Of a DNA stretch of 64,000 bases, positions 12,221 to 26,360 are shown piece after piece. This stretch comes from Hyaloscypha bicolor E (Eukaryota; Ascomycota; Leotiomycetes; Helotiales; Hyaloscyphaceae), in NCBI RefSeq assembly GCF_002865645.1, contig NW_020194588.1:124001-188000 (forward strand), given 5' to 3'. Position numbers and translations under genes: made by a program. Under the pieces are notes generated by a model, which had not been told where the DNA came from, made no database searches, and saw only the letters and a program-made list of their open reading frames with translations. Positions within the stretch are counted from its first letter, which is position 1. Each line of letters opens with the position of its first letter.

Positions 12221-15025
12221 AGCTAGAATGCTTCTAGTAATTCTCTTATATTTAGTAAAGAACTAGTAAATAATATTAGTATATCTAGTTCTGTCTCCTA
12301 GAACTAGAATATATCCGATTTAGGAGAAAAGATCTCTATTATTTGCAAATAAAGTATCTATAAAAATAATTAAATATAAGAACTCCTTTACTAGCTTTAT
12401 AAATCTTAGTTCTCTAGTAATATTCTTAATTTGCTATTAAATATGCTTATTAAATACCTTTATATTAGTTTCCGAGGGTTTAATAGCTTAAGTAGTAATT
12501 AATAGGTTATATAAAGCTTCTGGTTAATAAACTAATATAATATATACTTCTCTATTATATTAGGTAATATATTAGTCCTTAATAGAGAGATCTTAATAAA
12601 TAGTACCCCTATTACTTATAGTAGTAGTATTTTTTATAGAAATAGTTCGGAGGTTTTTATACTAGTATTCTTATATAAGAATAATTCTAGTAATATTCAT
12701 ATAAATAATACCTCTATTAAATTTGAGATTATAATTAATAGTAAGGTATTTATATTTCTTAGCCAAGAACTTAGCCTCTTAGAGCTTTAGTTACTCTGTT
12801 TTTATAAAATTATTAGTTCTAATAAATAGGGTATTATTAGTTTAAAGGCTAATAATTTTAAAGAATTACTTACTATAAAGAAGGTAAGGATTATAAGTTA
12901 ACTATTTTATAAAAAGCTTATTAATATAATAGGAATAATAAGTCTTAAACTAGTAGTTCTTAGCTTCCGGTATATTATATAGTAGTTTTATAACCTTTAG
13001 AACTAAATTATTATTTAGATTTAGCTCTTTAGTAAGCTTACGAAATGAGTTAATATAAAAATTATAATTAAGTAAGGTTATTAATTAGATATAAGCTTGT
13101 AAGATATTATATAAATATAGTTCTATAGTATCTATTATTATAGTAGTAATACTAAGAATAATTCTCTAGCTAATATATTAAATAGTAGGTAATTATATTA
13201 ATATTATATATTTCTTATTATTATTATAAGCCTAAATAACTAGTTTCGACTTCTTAAGCTTTCTCTTTATATTCTTATTCTTAATCTTATTAATAAACCG
13301 GGAATTAAAAATATATATCTCCTTTAGTACCTGAGATCTAGAAGTAACCTTAAATATACCCTTTTCTAGGAGGCTAGTAACTTTAACTTAACGGGAGTCC
13401 TTATATAAGTTATTGTTTTATAGGAATACTATAATATCCGGGTTCTTATAAGGGCATTCTCTGCTATACTTTAGTAAAATAGCGGGAATAATAAGGGAAA
13501 TTATACCTGTATTACTTTTAGTCTTACTATAAAGTTCGGAAACAGGTTTAGGTTTGAGGCCATTAGTAATAACTTTAATATTCCCTATATAAAAGGGCTT
13601 TATAGAGATTAAACGGAAAGTAGTATTACTATATAGTAGAGCTAGTATATAGTTCTTTCCGTTAATAGCTACTAGCTTATATGGCCTATTCTAATTACTA
13701 GATTAACTAGTATTTCCTTTATATTATACGAGAATATCCGAATTTAAGAGAAGTTTATAGATATTAGTAATACTAGAACTATTTCGAATATTTAGGGTAT
13801 TTATAATCTAGTATCTAGTTTAAAGTTTCTGAATTTTCATTATTATCTTTTTAAGTACTACTAATTATTATAATATAGTTAGTAATAGGATATTATATTT
13901 AGTTATTCGGGATAAAGCGCCATAAATTAAAAAAGTTAGGATAATACTATTAGGTCTAGTAGAATTATTAATAGCCTTAAAAGCTATTTAAAGTATAGTA
14001 TTTTTATTAATTCTATTAATTTCGGCTATAATAATAAGATAAGTATATTAAATCGGGCTATAGTAATATTCTATAATTCCGACGGAACTATAAGCTTTTA
14101 TAGGAACAATTTTGATCTTAGTTCCTATAGTATTTATAAGCTAAGCGAACTTCTTACTAGTAAACTACTTTCCGGTATCTGCTATAATCTAATTAGGAGG
14201 GCCTAAATAGGTATTAATCTAATATTACTTTAGGGTATCCCAAGTATATAATATATTAATATTTTAAAGCTATTAGCTGGCTTAATATCTAGTACCTTAT
14301 TAATAATATAGAGTATAGGCTTACCGGAAATATAGAAAATATTAATAATAATAAAATAATTAAAGCTAATATTATTTCTTAGATTAAACTTAAATTATTC
14401 TAGTAATTATCCGAATTTCTGGTATTACTTATAGTACTTTATAAGGTATTTAAAGGCTTCTATATTAATATTATAGCCTGTTTATTCTAGTACGTTTTAA
14501 AGCTTATTAATAAATAAATAACTAAAACGGTAATATAGATATTATAATTTAATTTCTATAAGAAAACAGGAATTATAAATAAAGAATTCGAAAATAAAGC
14601 TTTATAGAATAATATTCCAAAACAGAAAAGAGTATCCAAAACATTATATTATAAATATAAAGCATTTATTAGAAGTAATAAGATAATTAGTAAGATTATT
14701 AAAGTAGACTTCTAGCTTATTTATATTAGCTAAGCTAAGTAAAAATAAAGTTTTTATAGGTATAATATAGAATTATACTTGCCTAATTAGTATTCTTACT
14801 ATTATAAATCTAATAGAGAATATAGATCTAATACTAAACTAAATATTAATTTGACTTTTAGTAGTTTTATTAAGTTAGATACTTCTATTAGTTTGCTATA
14901 AAGCTTGGAATTAGTTAGAACTAGTAGTTAAGAATCTAGAGGCTCTAGTATTAATTATAATTTCGTAAAAATAGTAAGTATTATATCTTAATATACTATT
15001 AATTATAAATATCTAGGTGTTTTCT

Positions 15026-15352
15026 TATAAGGCATATAATAGCAGGGTAATATACAAATAGTTAAGATAAGTGAACTATAGAGTAATACTTGTAAGTATA
15101 ACTAATTCCAAGAATTAATTCTAATAAAAGACTAATTAATACCCCTTTCTAAAGCTAGGAGTATCTCCTTATATATTCCCTAGTACTTAGCTAAGCCTGT
15201 AAAGCACTTTACTTAACTAGGAAATATAATCCCATATAATCTATATAATTCCAATTACCTATATAATTCCGATTATAAGCTTTACCTAAAATAGGAAACT
15301 AGATCTATAATATTTAATACCTATTTATATACTATTACATATACCTATTATA
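15026..15352 (-). repeat. 3' LTR of Gypsy element 2
   Basis: The 327-bp copy matches 21725-22051 throughout, for example AAGCACTTTACTTAACTAGG in both. Outside it lies the TTTCT target duplication and inside it a polypurine tract. Nearly all differences between the LTRs are C/T or G/A. Confidence 0.9.
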
Positions 15353-16759
15353 TTAACCCCTTTTTTGGGCCCTTATTCCCAAGAGGCCTAAGAGAACTGC
15401 GAATAGTATTATAAATAATTCCCTGAAACCTTTCCGGCTATTAGTCCTCCCTAAAGACTCCCTATAATTGCCCTATTATTATACTAGGTAATAGACTTGA
15501 GAATATAGTTTACTAACCCTGTCTAGCTAATCCGCAAATTGCCTCTAGTAATTCCCTCTTATAAAAGTAGTACGGGTATAATATATACTATTAGGTAGGA
15601 AGCTCTTCTGGTCTTCTGATTAGTTTGTAAATTCTAACTTAGTTTTTATTTGCGAATAAATTATTACTCTATAGGCCTAAGAGCTTAGAAAAGTTAATCC
15701 GATTTTCTGGTTTATTTATAAATTCCTTCTTTGGAATTTTCTAGGTATTCCTGGTATAGAGCTAGTTCCGAATTCGCGATTATTATTTAGGGAGAGGATA
15801 TTATAAAAAGGCCTCTTTTTTCCTACTAACTAATCTTTCTTTTCTTAACTATAATACTATATCTAGCTTCTCCTTATTTCTTACCTTTCTTCTTTAAGCC
15901 TTTTTTAAGCTCTTTTAAGCTTTATTTAAGTTCCCTTCTAATTCCCTTTTCTACTTCTTTATTTATTAAGATAAATACTTCTCTTAGTACTTGTTAGCCT
16001 ATTATTACCTGTTTGGCTAATACTTCTATATTCTTAATTTGCCCTTATTATCTTTAATATTCCAAGAATATTACCAAGTTTCCTAACCTTACTTATATTA
16101 AGAGTAATAATTACTTAGTATATAATTATTACTACTTTAAGAATAAGAAGTATAATTCTATAAATTATAATTTCTTTTATTTATTCCCTATTTTAATATT
16201 ATCTAAGGTTCCTTAAGTATATATAGTACGGTTAAACCGCCTTCTTTAAGCTATTAATATATATAAGTATTTTCCTTATTCTTTGCCTAAAAGGGAAAAG
16301 GCTATTATTATTCTTTTTCTATACTAAATAGTATATACTTCTTATATTAAAGCTATTATTTAAGGCTAACGGATTTCCCTAATAATCCAAGGAATAGATT
16401 AAGTAATTCTTACTAGCTTAGTATAAATATAAAGTACTCTTAATAGTATAATTAATATTCTTTAGTATTAAGTAAGCTTACTTTTTCCTTATTTCTTACT
16501 AATAGCTAATAGCTTTATAGGCTAATTTATTACTTATTTCTCGAAAGAATTCTAATAAGGATAATAATAAGAATAGTAAAGAGTAGTTATAAGGGTAAAG
16601 TATTTATAGGGTATAGAAATTAAAGTTTTTAAAGTTCTTAATAATTTTTATATAGTTTTTCCAAAAATAAATATATGGTTTTTAATAGTTTTCTAATAAA
16701 AGTATTTATCTTTTATATTTCTATTTGGCTAATAGTATTATAATATTATTCTTTTCCAA

Positions 16760-19700
16760 GTATTCTTGTAATTCTTAAGCTATATTTTCTAGATTACTTA
16801 GTAGTTCCTATATATTATTTACTAGTAAGTAGCCTTTCTAATAAACGAGATATTTTCTTTCTTTTCTATTTTCTCTATAGGCTATAATAAATTCTATCTC
16901 GAATTCTTCTTTGCCCTTAATCTCGACTAGTTCTGGTTCTACCATAGTACTAGCTTATAGGTACTATGGTTCCAAGAAAGAAACGTGAAAAATATTATAG
17001 ATCTAATATAATAATAGTAATTTTAAGTAATATACCTATTTATATATTCCTATAACTTCTAGAACTTTAAAGGAACCGAGATATTTATTTACTAGCTTTA
17101 TACTAGGTTATAGCTATTAAATATTTTTTATATAAAATATAACTTTATTATATATATTAAATTCCTTATTAATATATTTCTTATTATAGTACTTTTTCTA
17201 TATATCTATTACTTCTTACTATTACTTTTCTAGTACCTCCCGTTCTATTTGAATTCTCTATATTTTTTCCTGTATTACTAGTACTTCTCTTTCTGGAATA
17301 TTATTCTTAATATATAGTTTAATACTAGAATAAAATCCGTATAATATATAGAATAGAGAAATTCTTATTATTAAATATATAAAGTTATTATATATGAATT
17401 CTATAAGAGTAAGCTTTATTATCTAGTTATCTTACTAGTAGCTAGTATAGTATCTCAAATACTATTCCAGAGTTTGGTTTAGATTCTCTATTTATTTATT
17501 AGTTTATAAGTGAAATATTATATTTAGCTATTATTAAACCTTTAAGTAAAAGTATAGACTTGACTAGAACTTACTTATAAAGACAGATCCTCTATTAGAG
17601 ATTATACCTATAGATATACTAAAGTCTTTAATAATATAATATATAAATAGTTCTACTAACTCAGGAGCCGAGATTTCCTTAGTAGTCGGAATATATTATA
17701 CTATTTTCATATATCTATTAATAATAATAAGTATAAAATTATATACCTTACTGCGAAACCTAGAAGGAAATAGCCCTATAATAAAGTCTATAGTAATTTC
17801 TTGCTATAGTTTAAAGGGAAGGGAAAATAAACTGAGTATACTATATAGTAGATATCTCTTTACCTTAGTCTATTAATATATAGGGCAAGTTCTAATATAG
17901 TTTTTTATATTCTTTTTTATACTTTACTAGAAGTATTTTCTCTAGAGAATCTCTAGTATCTTACTAGTACTAAAATGCCTATCTATAGAATTATTATAGT
18001 TAGCTTATAGTAATTCTTTTTTGAGAGCTAGCTTATTTAATATATAAATAGTATCCTAATATTTTAATAACCCAGATATATTAAGTTCCTAAGTCTTAAT
18101 AGCTCTAGTAGAAGTCTTTTTTAAGAACTATTTATACTATTAGTATTATACTAACGGATCGAGCCTTTAGTATTATAATAGTAATTTAAGTAATATCTTT
18201 CTGCCTTTCTTATATACTATTTCGGACCTAGCTACCTATATAGCTAGAATCCGTAGTATATACTATTTATAACTAGCTATACTAGTAATAGGCTCAAGTA
18301 GTAATATTTCCGGTACTATTCTATTACTAAAATAGACTTCTCTTTCGGAATTCCTTAGTATCTTGCTAATTAAGGAATACCTACCTCCTCTTTTCTGGGC
18401 CTTAAATTATAGTATTATAGGAATAGTATAGTATCCTATTACTACTATCTATAGGGCTCTCTGTTCTATATTCTATAGCTTATTATAAAGTATAGGTAAT
18501 AAAGTATCTTTATTTATACCTGCTATAAAGTCTGGCCTTCTTAATAGCCTATTAGTAGAGTTACTATATCCTGGCTAGTATTCTAAGACAAAGTCAAAGA
18601 TAGCTAGCTTCTCTGCCTATCTTATTTATTAATTATTTAGTTTTCTCTTAGTTATAAAGTATTTCAAGTTATTATAATTTGTTTTAATAATAATAGTATA
18701 CTAGATATATACTAGGTAATGCTACTAGATATAAAATACCAGAATAATAGCCAAGAGCTTAGAATTATATATCTTATACCTGCTTTTAATTATAGTTATC
18801 TTCTTTAAATAGAAGGTAATAGGGTATTACCTGGCTTTTGCTTTCTTACTAAAAAGCTAGGAAATTATACCTATAATTATAAATCCTGAAGTATTCGTTT
18901 CTATATAAATCTTTAAGGCTAGGTTAAAATAATAAAGAATTAATACTATTATAAATATAATTTATAGCTCCTTAAAAGCCCTATTTGCCTTATTTATCTA
19001 GCTAAAATAATATTGTGGGTTTTTACTAGTTTTTAATAAATTAGTTAATTCTTTTATTACCTTAGAGTATTTATAAATAAACCTCTAATAGAAATTAGTA
19101 AAACCTAGGAATACTTGGACTTTTCGGATATTATTTTTTAGGGCCGGCTATTCCCTAATAGCTATAATCCTACTAGCTTCTATTTCTATACTATCTGGGC
19201 TAATTATAAATCCCAGGAACTTTATTCTCTCTATATTGAACTCGTATTTTACTAAGTTTATAAAAAGCTAGTATTATTATAATTACTCGAGTATATATTA
19301 GACTACTACTATATACTATTCTGGGTTCTCTAAATAAATTAAAATATTATCTAGATAAATTATATAGATAATATTTACAAGGCCTATTAGTATATAATTA
19401 ATATATATCTGAAATATTACCGGAGTATTAGATAGTCTAAAAGATATAATATAATACTTAAAATATCTATAGTATATTCGGAATACCGTTTTCTACTTAT
19501 TGCCTTCCCGTATTTATAACTAATAATAAGTATCTTTTAAGTCTAGCTTCGTATATATCTTTATTCTATAAAGCCTATTTATAGTTTTACTAATAAGTAG
19601 TAATAGTATTTGGTTCTTAATAGTAATCCTATTTAGATTCTGGTAATTAATATATAAATATAGGCCGCTTCTTTTTTTTAGAATAAATATAATTAGGATA

Positions 19701-20613
19701 CTAGCTAGGCTAGTAGAATAATAGATCTATTTCTTTTCTAGGCTAGTATTAAGATATTCCTAAAGGATTTTAAGCTCTCTTTCTAATAAAGTATATATAG
19801 GATTATATAGTAGTTAGGACTCTGGTTCCAGATCTATATAATACTCTATTATATAATAGTCGGGTAATATACCTATAGCCTCTATAGAAAATACTTGGAA
19901 AAGGTCCCAATATTTCTTGGGAAATATAACTATTTTATTAGTAGTAATAGTAGTAATCTTTTAGCTATTTATTATAGGATAGGTAATTAATAGAAAAATA
20001 TGTATCTTATACTTTATTATTTTAGTAAACTTCCTAGTATTTAGAACTTTAATCTTCTATAATTAAATCTGGTATCTCTATATTACTTCCCTAAAGGAAA
20101 TTAGGGAATTAACTTAGTAAAGCTATAGGAATTCAAGTATTATATTAATATGATTTAGATTAAAATTATATAATATAAAGTATATATTAGCCTTCTTTTA
20201 GTTCCCTAGTATATTTTTAGTAATAATCTCAAGAATATAATTTCTATATAAATAGATTCTTTTTCTTTCTAGTAAGGATAAGAGAGTTGCCCTTAATATT
20301 AATAAAATACTTATATCTAAAGCTAATTTCTTCTTTATATAATTGGCCTCTATATCCGAGTCTACTAATACTCTAATTCTTTACCTATTTTTTATTATTT
20401 TAATAGTAATCTTAATTACTATTCTCGTTTTAGGAGTCTTGCCTTTTATAATATAAATAAGTATAACTATTATAAGGTATATTCGTTTTCCGGCTTCTTT
20501 AGTTCTAGGTACTTATATACTTTATAGCCAGACTTATTATAGTTATAATAAGTTGGTTTCTTTTAATTAGGGCAAGTAGTAATATAGTAACTTTCTTTCT
20601 GGCAAGTAAAGCA
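16760..20613 (-). pseudogene. Gypsy element 2 gag-pol remnant with chromodomain
   Basis: Reading the - strand from right to left: a CCHC knuckle remnant (CFTCQKESYYITTC, about 20571-20613) has the His changed to Tyr. A reverse transcriptase lies at about 19200-19560, with the Y-L-D-D box reading YLDN, one G-to-A change. An RNase H start (IYIETNTSGF) lies near 18890. A chromodomain at about 16770-16925 contains KGKEEFEIEFIIAYRE and later a KGY motif. Each change fits RIP of a once-functional chromovirus. The polyprotein is broken by many stops and no product is expected. Confidence 0.8.
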
Positions 20614-21724
20614 AATTATATCCGGTCTTATAGATCCCAATACAGGTACTATATTAAACCCTATTATTATACCTTTACTATTCCGGTTTTATAAATCTTA
20701 TAATAGGGATATATTTCTCTTCTGTTTTCTTTTATTATTTCCTTTCTCTTTTCTCCTATTTCCTTTCTTTTACTATTTTATTAGCTTATTATTATATTCC
20801 CGTTAAGTAAATAGGTTTAAATTATTCTTAACTCTTATAGCTATAGAAATAAGCTTCTCTCTTTCTTATAAAGTATTTCCTTAATAATTAATCTTGTTCC
20901 AAATCTCCTGTCTTAAATTACTAAATAAATTATTCCGTTCTTATAATAAACCCATATATCCCAAGTTATCTAATAGGCTATCTAAGTAAGATATAAAGCT
21001 TTAAATACTCTGGCCTGGCTATTATTTAGTATCTTTAAACTTAGTAAGGATATTATTATTATAGTTTTCTGGATCTAAGATAGAATCCTTTATAAATTTA
21101 ATAAAGGTCTCTTAATCCGTAGTATTAATACCTACTAATTACTTCCTATATTTCCAGATATCTCTGGCTATATTCTTAAAATAGGAAGTATAATATATAA
21201 CCTTTACTATATTAGTAGTCTAGGTAATTCTACCGTCTTTATATTACTTTAACTCTATTTAATAGAAGAAGTCCTGGGCTTCTTTAATACTCTTTCCCTA
21301 GTAAATAGGTAGTTCTCGGGTTTTTGGAGTTCTCTAAACCAAGGGTACCGCCGGGGGTATAACGGGTTCTATACCGGGTATCCGAATATCTTTAAAATAA
21401 TAGATCTAAGCTTCTAGCTTCTCTAGATCTTCTCTCTATTATATCTCTATTTCTAACTTAATAATATAATAGCAAGCCGCTACTAATTTCTCTATTATTA
21501 TTATCCTATCCGCTAGTTCTGGGAGTATCTAAGTTCTATTTCCTTCTCCTAATTAGGTAATATAAAGAGTACTTGACTAGGCACTCCCCTGAATACCAGG
21601 TTAGGTTATTCTAGTAATAGTAGAGGCGCTTCTTCTGGTTAATACTCTAGCTATTAATATTTTGTCTATTAATAGCTTAATTATCTCGTAATAAACTACT
21701 TCCCGAAGGTTAGATTAATTAGAA

Positions 21725-22051
21725 TATAAGACATATAATAGCAGGGTAATATATAAGTAGTTAAGGTAAGTAAGCTATAGAGTAATACTTGCAAATATAA
21801 CTAATTCCAAGAATTAATTCTAATAAAAAACTAATTAATATCCCTTTCCAAAGCTAGAAGTATCTCCCTATATATTCCCTAGTACTTAGCCAAGCCTGCA
21901 AAGCACTTTACTTAACTAGGAAATATAATTCTATATAATTCATATAATTCCGATTGCCCGTATAATTCCGATTATAAGCTTTACCTAAAATAGGAAACTA
22001 GATCTATAATATCTAATACCTGTCTATATACTATTATATATACCTATTACA
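21725..22051 (-). repeat. 5' LTR of Gypsy element 2
   Basis: It is the partner of 15026-15352, with the same 327-bp length. It ends with CCTATTACA followed by the TTTCT target duplication. In this element's orientation it starts TGTAATAGG, so it keeps the canonical TG end that the other copy has lost. Confidence 0.9.
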
Positions 22052-23877
22052 TTTCTATCTATTTAATAGGCTCTAAAGTATAGTTTTTGCCTATTATCTA
22101 GTATATAAGAGAAAGAGAAATAAGGTTATTTATAAGGGTATTAGTTATGGGAATAGTAAGAGTAAGGGCTATAGGAGTAGCTAGGAAGCTCTTAACGGAA
22201 ATAAAGTAAGAATTAGAGTAATATATCTCTCTTTTATTTATTTCTGCTAGTAAGGCTTTAAAAGTATTACTTACTAGTTTGTCCTTATTACTTTTATTAT
22301 TCTCTTTTTCTTTAAATTCGGTAATATACTATATATAAGTACTACTAAAGTATTTATTAAAGTTACGGGTATTTCGGGATCTAAATTAGTAAACGTTTCT
22401 ATTCTTAAATTAAGCCTTCTTAGTTTCTTATTTCTTTAGTATATACTTCTATAAGCGGTATTTGGGTTTCTTATATATAAAATATAACTTTAGAGTATAA
22501 TTATTATAATTACGGGGCTTGAAGTAGTTATTATAGATTCCGAAGTTATGGCTAGGTCTATATTAATAATTTCCGAATAAATAGTAATTTAAAGGATTTT
22601 GAGAATAGTATTATTAATTAGTAAAGTAGGTTTTAGTAATAATTTATTACTTTTTCTTATAGGTAGTAATAGATAATTAGAGCTTATTAATAAGCTAGCC
22701 GAGATTATTAGGAGGGTCCGAAACTATATATTAGTATACCGGTAAGCCTTAATAAGAAATAATAATCTTATTATATAGGAATTTAGTACTTTATAAGACA
22801 GGAATAAGGCTATATTACAATTTATATAGGTTATTAATTAGTATTTAGATAAGCTTAAATATTAGCTTTTTAGGTTTCTTTACTATTATAGTTACTAAGA
22901 TAATAGTATTCTATTTATCTAAATTTTAATAATAGTAACCGGGGCCTTTAAAGAAGCTATAAATATTTATATAGGCCTCTTTATATATATGGCTCGAGAG
23001 CTAGTTATTATAGAAGTAGTCTTATACTAGTTCCTTTAATATAGTAGGAAAAGCTCTTATTAGTATCTTTTCTGAAAGCTTTATATTTTAGTAAATATTA
23101 AGGAAAATAGTAAGTTTATAATTAAAACTACTATTAGTTCTATTATATTTCTATACTTTAAAGTATATTTTTACTACTTCCCTAATAAGCTTTCTAGTAG
23201 AAATAGTAGATACTAATTAATAGTAATTCGGGTTTAGTAGTAATACTAGTAGTAATAAAAGTAAAAGTAATAAATAGCCTTAATTTAGAAAAAGTAAATA
23301 AATAGCTTGATTTCTTAATTAAGATTATCTAGTTCTCTTATATCTAGTTTTATCTAGAGTAAAATAAACTAATATAATAGATTCTTAAAAAAGATTTATT
23401 CTAATTAAATTATTATTAATAATATTAGCTTTATTTTATATATTCTTTATTTTTTCTTAGGTAAGATTAATAAAGAATTATATAATAGTAAGATTTCTAT
23501 GGTTCTATTTAATATAAATACTATTATACTAAAGTTAGGCTCAAAGATTTTATATAAGTATATAATTAATTAGATTATATACTATAGTATTAAAGTTTTT
23601 AAAGTTATTCTGGAATAGATCCTATAGATTATTATTACTTTTCCTATATAAGATATACTAATATATCTTAGTAGTTATATATTCCTGAAGTTTAGCTTTT
23701 ATTATAATTACTAGATTAATACTATTCTCTTATTTCTTAATTAGTTTCTTTCTCTTAATAGTATCTATACTAAACCGAATTCAGGTTCTTCCTAGTATAT
23801 ATATATAATTCGTAGCAGGAGGGGTTTAAAGATAAGGTAGTTTATAGTAGGTTTATAGAAAGAATTTAGTAATAAAG

Positions 23878-24005
23878 ATATCCAGATATCTGGTTCAGAT
23901 ATCTGGTTTAGATACCTGATTTAGATACCAGATACCTAGCTCAGATACCTGATTAAGATACCAGATACCTAGTTTAGATACCAGATACCCCAGATATCCA
24001 GGGAT
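23878..24005. repeat. short GATAYC-rich repeat cluster in Copia leader
   Basis: About eight to ten degenerate copies of a unit like AGATACCTGATTTAGATACC follow one another, each containing a small palindrome (AGATATCT, or GGTATC with GATACC). The cluster lies between the 5' LTR and the gag region of the - strand Copia element. Confidence 0.7.
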
Positions 24006-24485
24006 ATTATAGGTATTAAAGTAAATATTTTGCCCTTAAATATTTTATTTATAATAAGAAATTTAGAAAGTGAAATATTATAATTCCGGGAAAGTCTAAA
24101 GCTCAAAGAACTCAATTTAATAATAAAATCGAAGTAGTAGTTAAAGAGCTTTAAGGATATATATAGAATATATATTCCGGAGAGAGAGTCCTATAAATAT
24201 AGGTATTATATAAGTAAAAAAGATAGTTTCTAAGAAAGTAGTCTTAGGGCTAAAAGAAGTTAGTTTTAAAGAATAATAGAAGTTAAATAGATAAATAATT
24301 AAATAGCTAATTACTTATTAATTAGTAAGAGCTAGATATCTTTTTTATAGGTTACTAAATACTTTTATAAAGTTAATAAATAGTTCTTTTCTTTAATATA
24401 AAATAGACTAGATTTGTCTTAGGCTATTAAATACTTTTAGGACTAATCTAAAATCTTCTCTAATCTATATATATAAACTAATTAG

Positions 24486-24786
24486 TATTAGTTTACTAGT
24501 AATATATAGTACTATTATATAAATATAGAAATACTAGTTATATTAGTTAGTAAAGTTATTATTATTTAGAAGTAAGAATTATAGTATTATAGTATTAATA
24601 TATAATCCCTAAATCTGCTAAGTCTAAAGAGATCTAGTTTACCAGTCAAGTTACTAATAAGATACGAGGTTATATAACTATATCCTATATTCTATACCTT
24701 ATTACCTATATCCTATTACCTATATCTCGTATCCCGTATCCCGTAACTATATATGTGATTTCTAAAGAAATAGCTATATTAATATT
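24486..24786 (-). repeat. 5' LTR of Copia element
   Basis: This is the 301-bp partner of 11369-11669. Its outer edge touches the 25-bp direct repeat 24787-24811. Confidence 0.85.
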
Positions 24787-25212
24787 TATATATATCTTAT
24801 ATATATCTTATAAAAGACTTGAATTTCTAAAATTAAATCTCGAATAATTATAAGTATTATATTATTAATACTTAAAGTACTATTAATAGTTAATTTAAAA
24901 ATCTTAATAAAATTAATACCCTAAAAGTAAACTTTATAATATTTTTTTAAGAAATTAATAAATATCTAAATATATTAGAAAAACTTATCTTTAAAATACT
25001 AACTTAAATAATATTTTTATTAGCTTTATTAAAACAATAAATAAAATTCTGAAACTTATTAAACTTTTTCTAGTTTTTAAAGACCTAATTAATAGTATTA
25101 TTTATATTAGTATAATATTATTTAGAATAAATTTCAAGAAATTTCTTAAATATTATAATAATTATAATAAATTAAACCCCGATTTATATACTAGGCTAAA
25201 AGCCATTATTAA

Positions 25213-25248
25213 GTTATATAATAAAGGCCAAAGCCTTTATTATATAAT
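25213..25248. repeat. short palindrome, copy 3
   Basis: TTATATAATAAAGGC (25214-25228) and GCCTTTATTATATAA (25233-25247) form a perfect 15-bp inverted repeat around CAAA. The arm resembles those at 7773 and 11790, sharing GTTATATAxxAAAGGCC. Confidence 0.65.
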
Positions 25249-26360
25249 ATACTTCCTTAAATTAATATAATAATTATATATTATTTAAAGAACTTAAATA
25301 TTTCAAGAAATATAATTTTATTTCTTTTCGTTTTTCTCTTTTCTTTTTCCTTAAAGAATTCTATTTAGTTAATTGAATTACTAGTGTTCTTTATATAAAA
25401 GCCTAGCCTATAATAATAGTATTTTTTTAGAATTAGTAAGCCTTTAATAAGTAATAAGTAATCTAAAGTTATATTAGCTTTAATAAATATTAAAGCTAAA
25501 AAAAAACTACTAATATATAAGATTTAGAACCCTTATTATAATAGTTATAACTTTTCTTATTAAATATTATAATATATAAAATAAAGAAATTAATAAATAA
25601 ATACTTAAAATATTTCAAGTATTTATTAGTAATAGAAAAAAAGACTATAAGATTACCCTTATATTTATTATTATAAAAATAAATAATAAAGCCAGATATT
25701 ATAAAATTAATTAAAAATAATTAAAGAAAACTTGAAAAAGAATAAAAGAAAAGGCTAGAAAATAAAAATAAAAGAAGTTATTATATATATAATTATTAAA
25801 AAAAGAATATATAATAATATAAAGAGGTTTATTTATAAAAATAAAGAATTACTTGAATTGATTATTAGTTTTTATATTAGTTTTAATTAGAAATTAGTAT
25901 AACTAATTAATATATACTTTTAGAAACTTATAAATAATTTCTAGAATCTTAGAAATATTTATATAAGTTTCTTATATAAATATTTTATTAAATTCTTATT
26001 ATAAAGCTATTTGGATTATTTTAATATAAAATCCAATAAATAGTATTAATTTTATAAAATAATATCTTAGTACTTTAAATTCAACTAATTAGAATACTTA
26101 GTTTCTAAATAAAATTATAATTATTAGCTAGTTTTTTTATCTGAAATATAATTACTATTTCTTTTTATTTATTTAGCCTTAATTTAATTAAATAATTTTT
26201 ATATTTATTATTTAGATTATATTAATAAAACTACTTTTTAAAATATTAGAAATTTATTTTAATTAAATATTTTACTAGAATAAATTAATAAATCTTAAGA
26301 ATAAGATTCTAAAAGAGAAATATAATTATAATATATATAAAGTCATTTATAATTAAAGGA

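Larger units (their letters stand above)
15026..22051 (-). mobile_element. Ty3/Gypsy chromodomain retrotransposon 2
   Basis: This 7026-bp element has two 327-bp LTRs (15026-15352 and 21725-22051) and a perfect 5-bp target duplication TTTCT (15021-15025 and 22052-22056). The orientation is -. A purine tract (AAAAAAGGGG on the - strand, 15357-15366) lies 4 bp from the 3' LTR. In - strand order, a gag-type zinc knuckle, reverse transcriptase, RNase H and a chromodomain can be read. This is the arrangement of chromoviruses, the fungal Gypsy group that targets heterochromatin. RIP stops interrupt all frames, but it is the least degraded of the three LTR elements, as its innermost position predicts. 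Confidence 0.9.
11369..24786 (-). mobile_element. Ty1/Copia LTR retrotransposon, RIP-dead, nested in Gypsy 1
   Basis: Direct repeats of 301 bp each, at 11369-11669 and 24486-24786, act as LTRs. The - strand orientation is shown by a Copia-type RNase H remnant next to the left LTR, which is where the 3' end of pol belongs. The element interrupts Gypsy 1 and is itself interrupted by Gypsy 2 (15026-22051), which leaves about 6.4 kb of Copia sequence. The body is AT-rich with stops, but less extreme than Gypsy 1, so RIP has acted for a shorter time or on fewer cycles. Confidence 0.8.
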
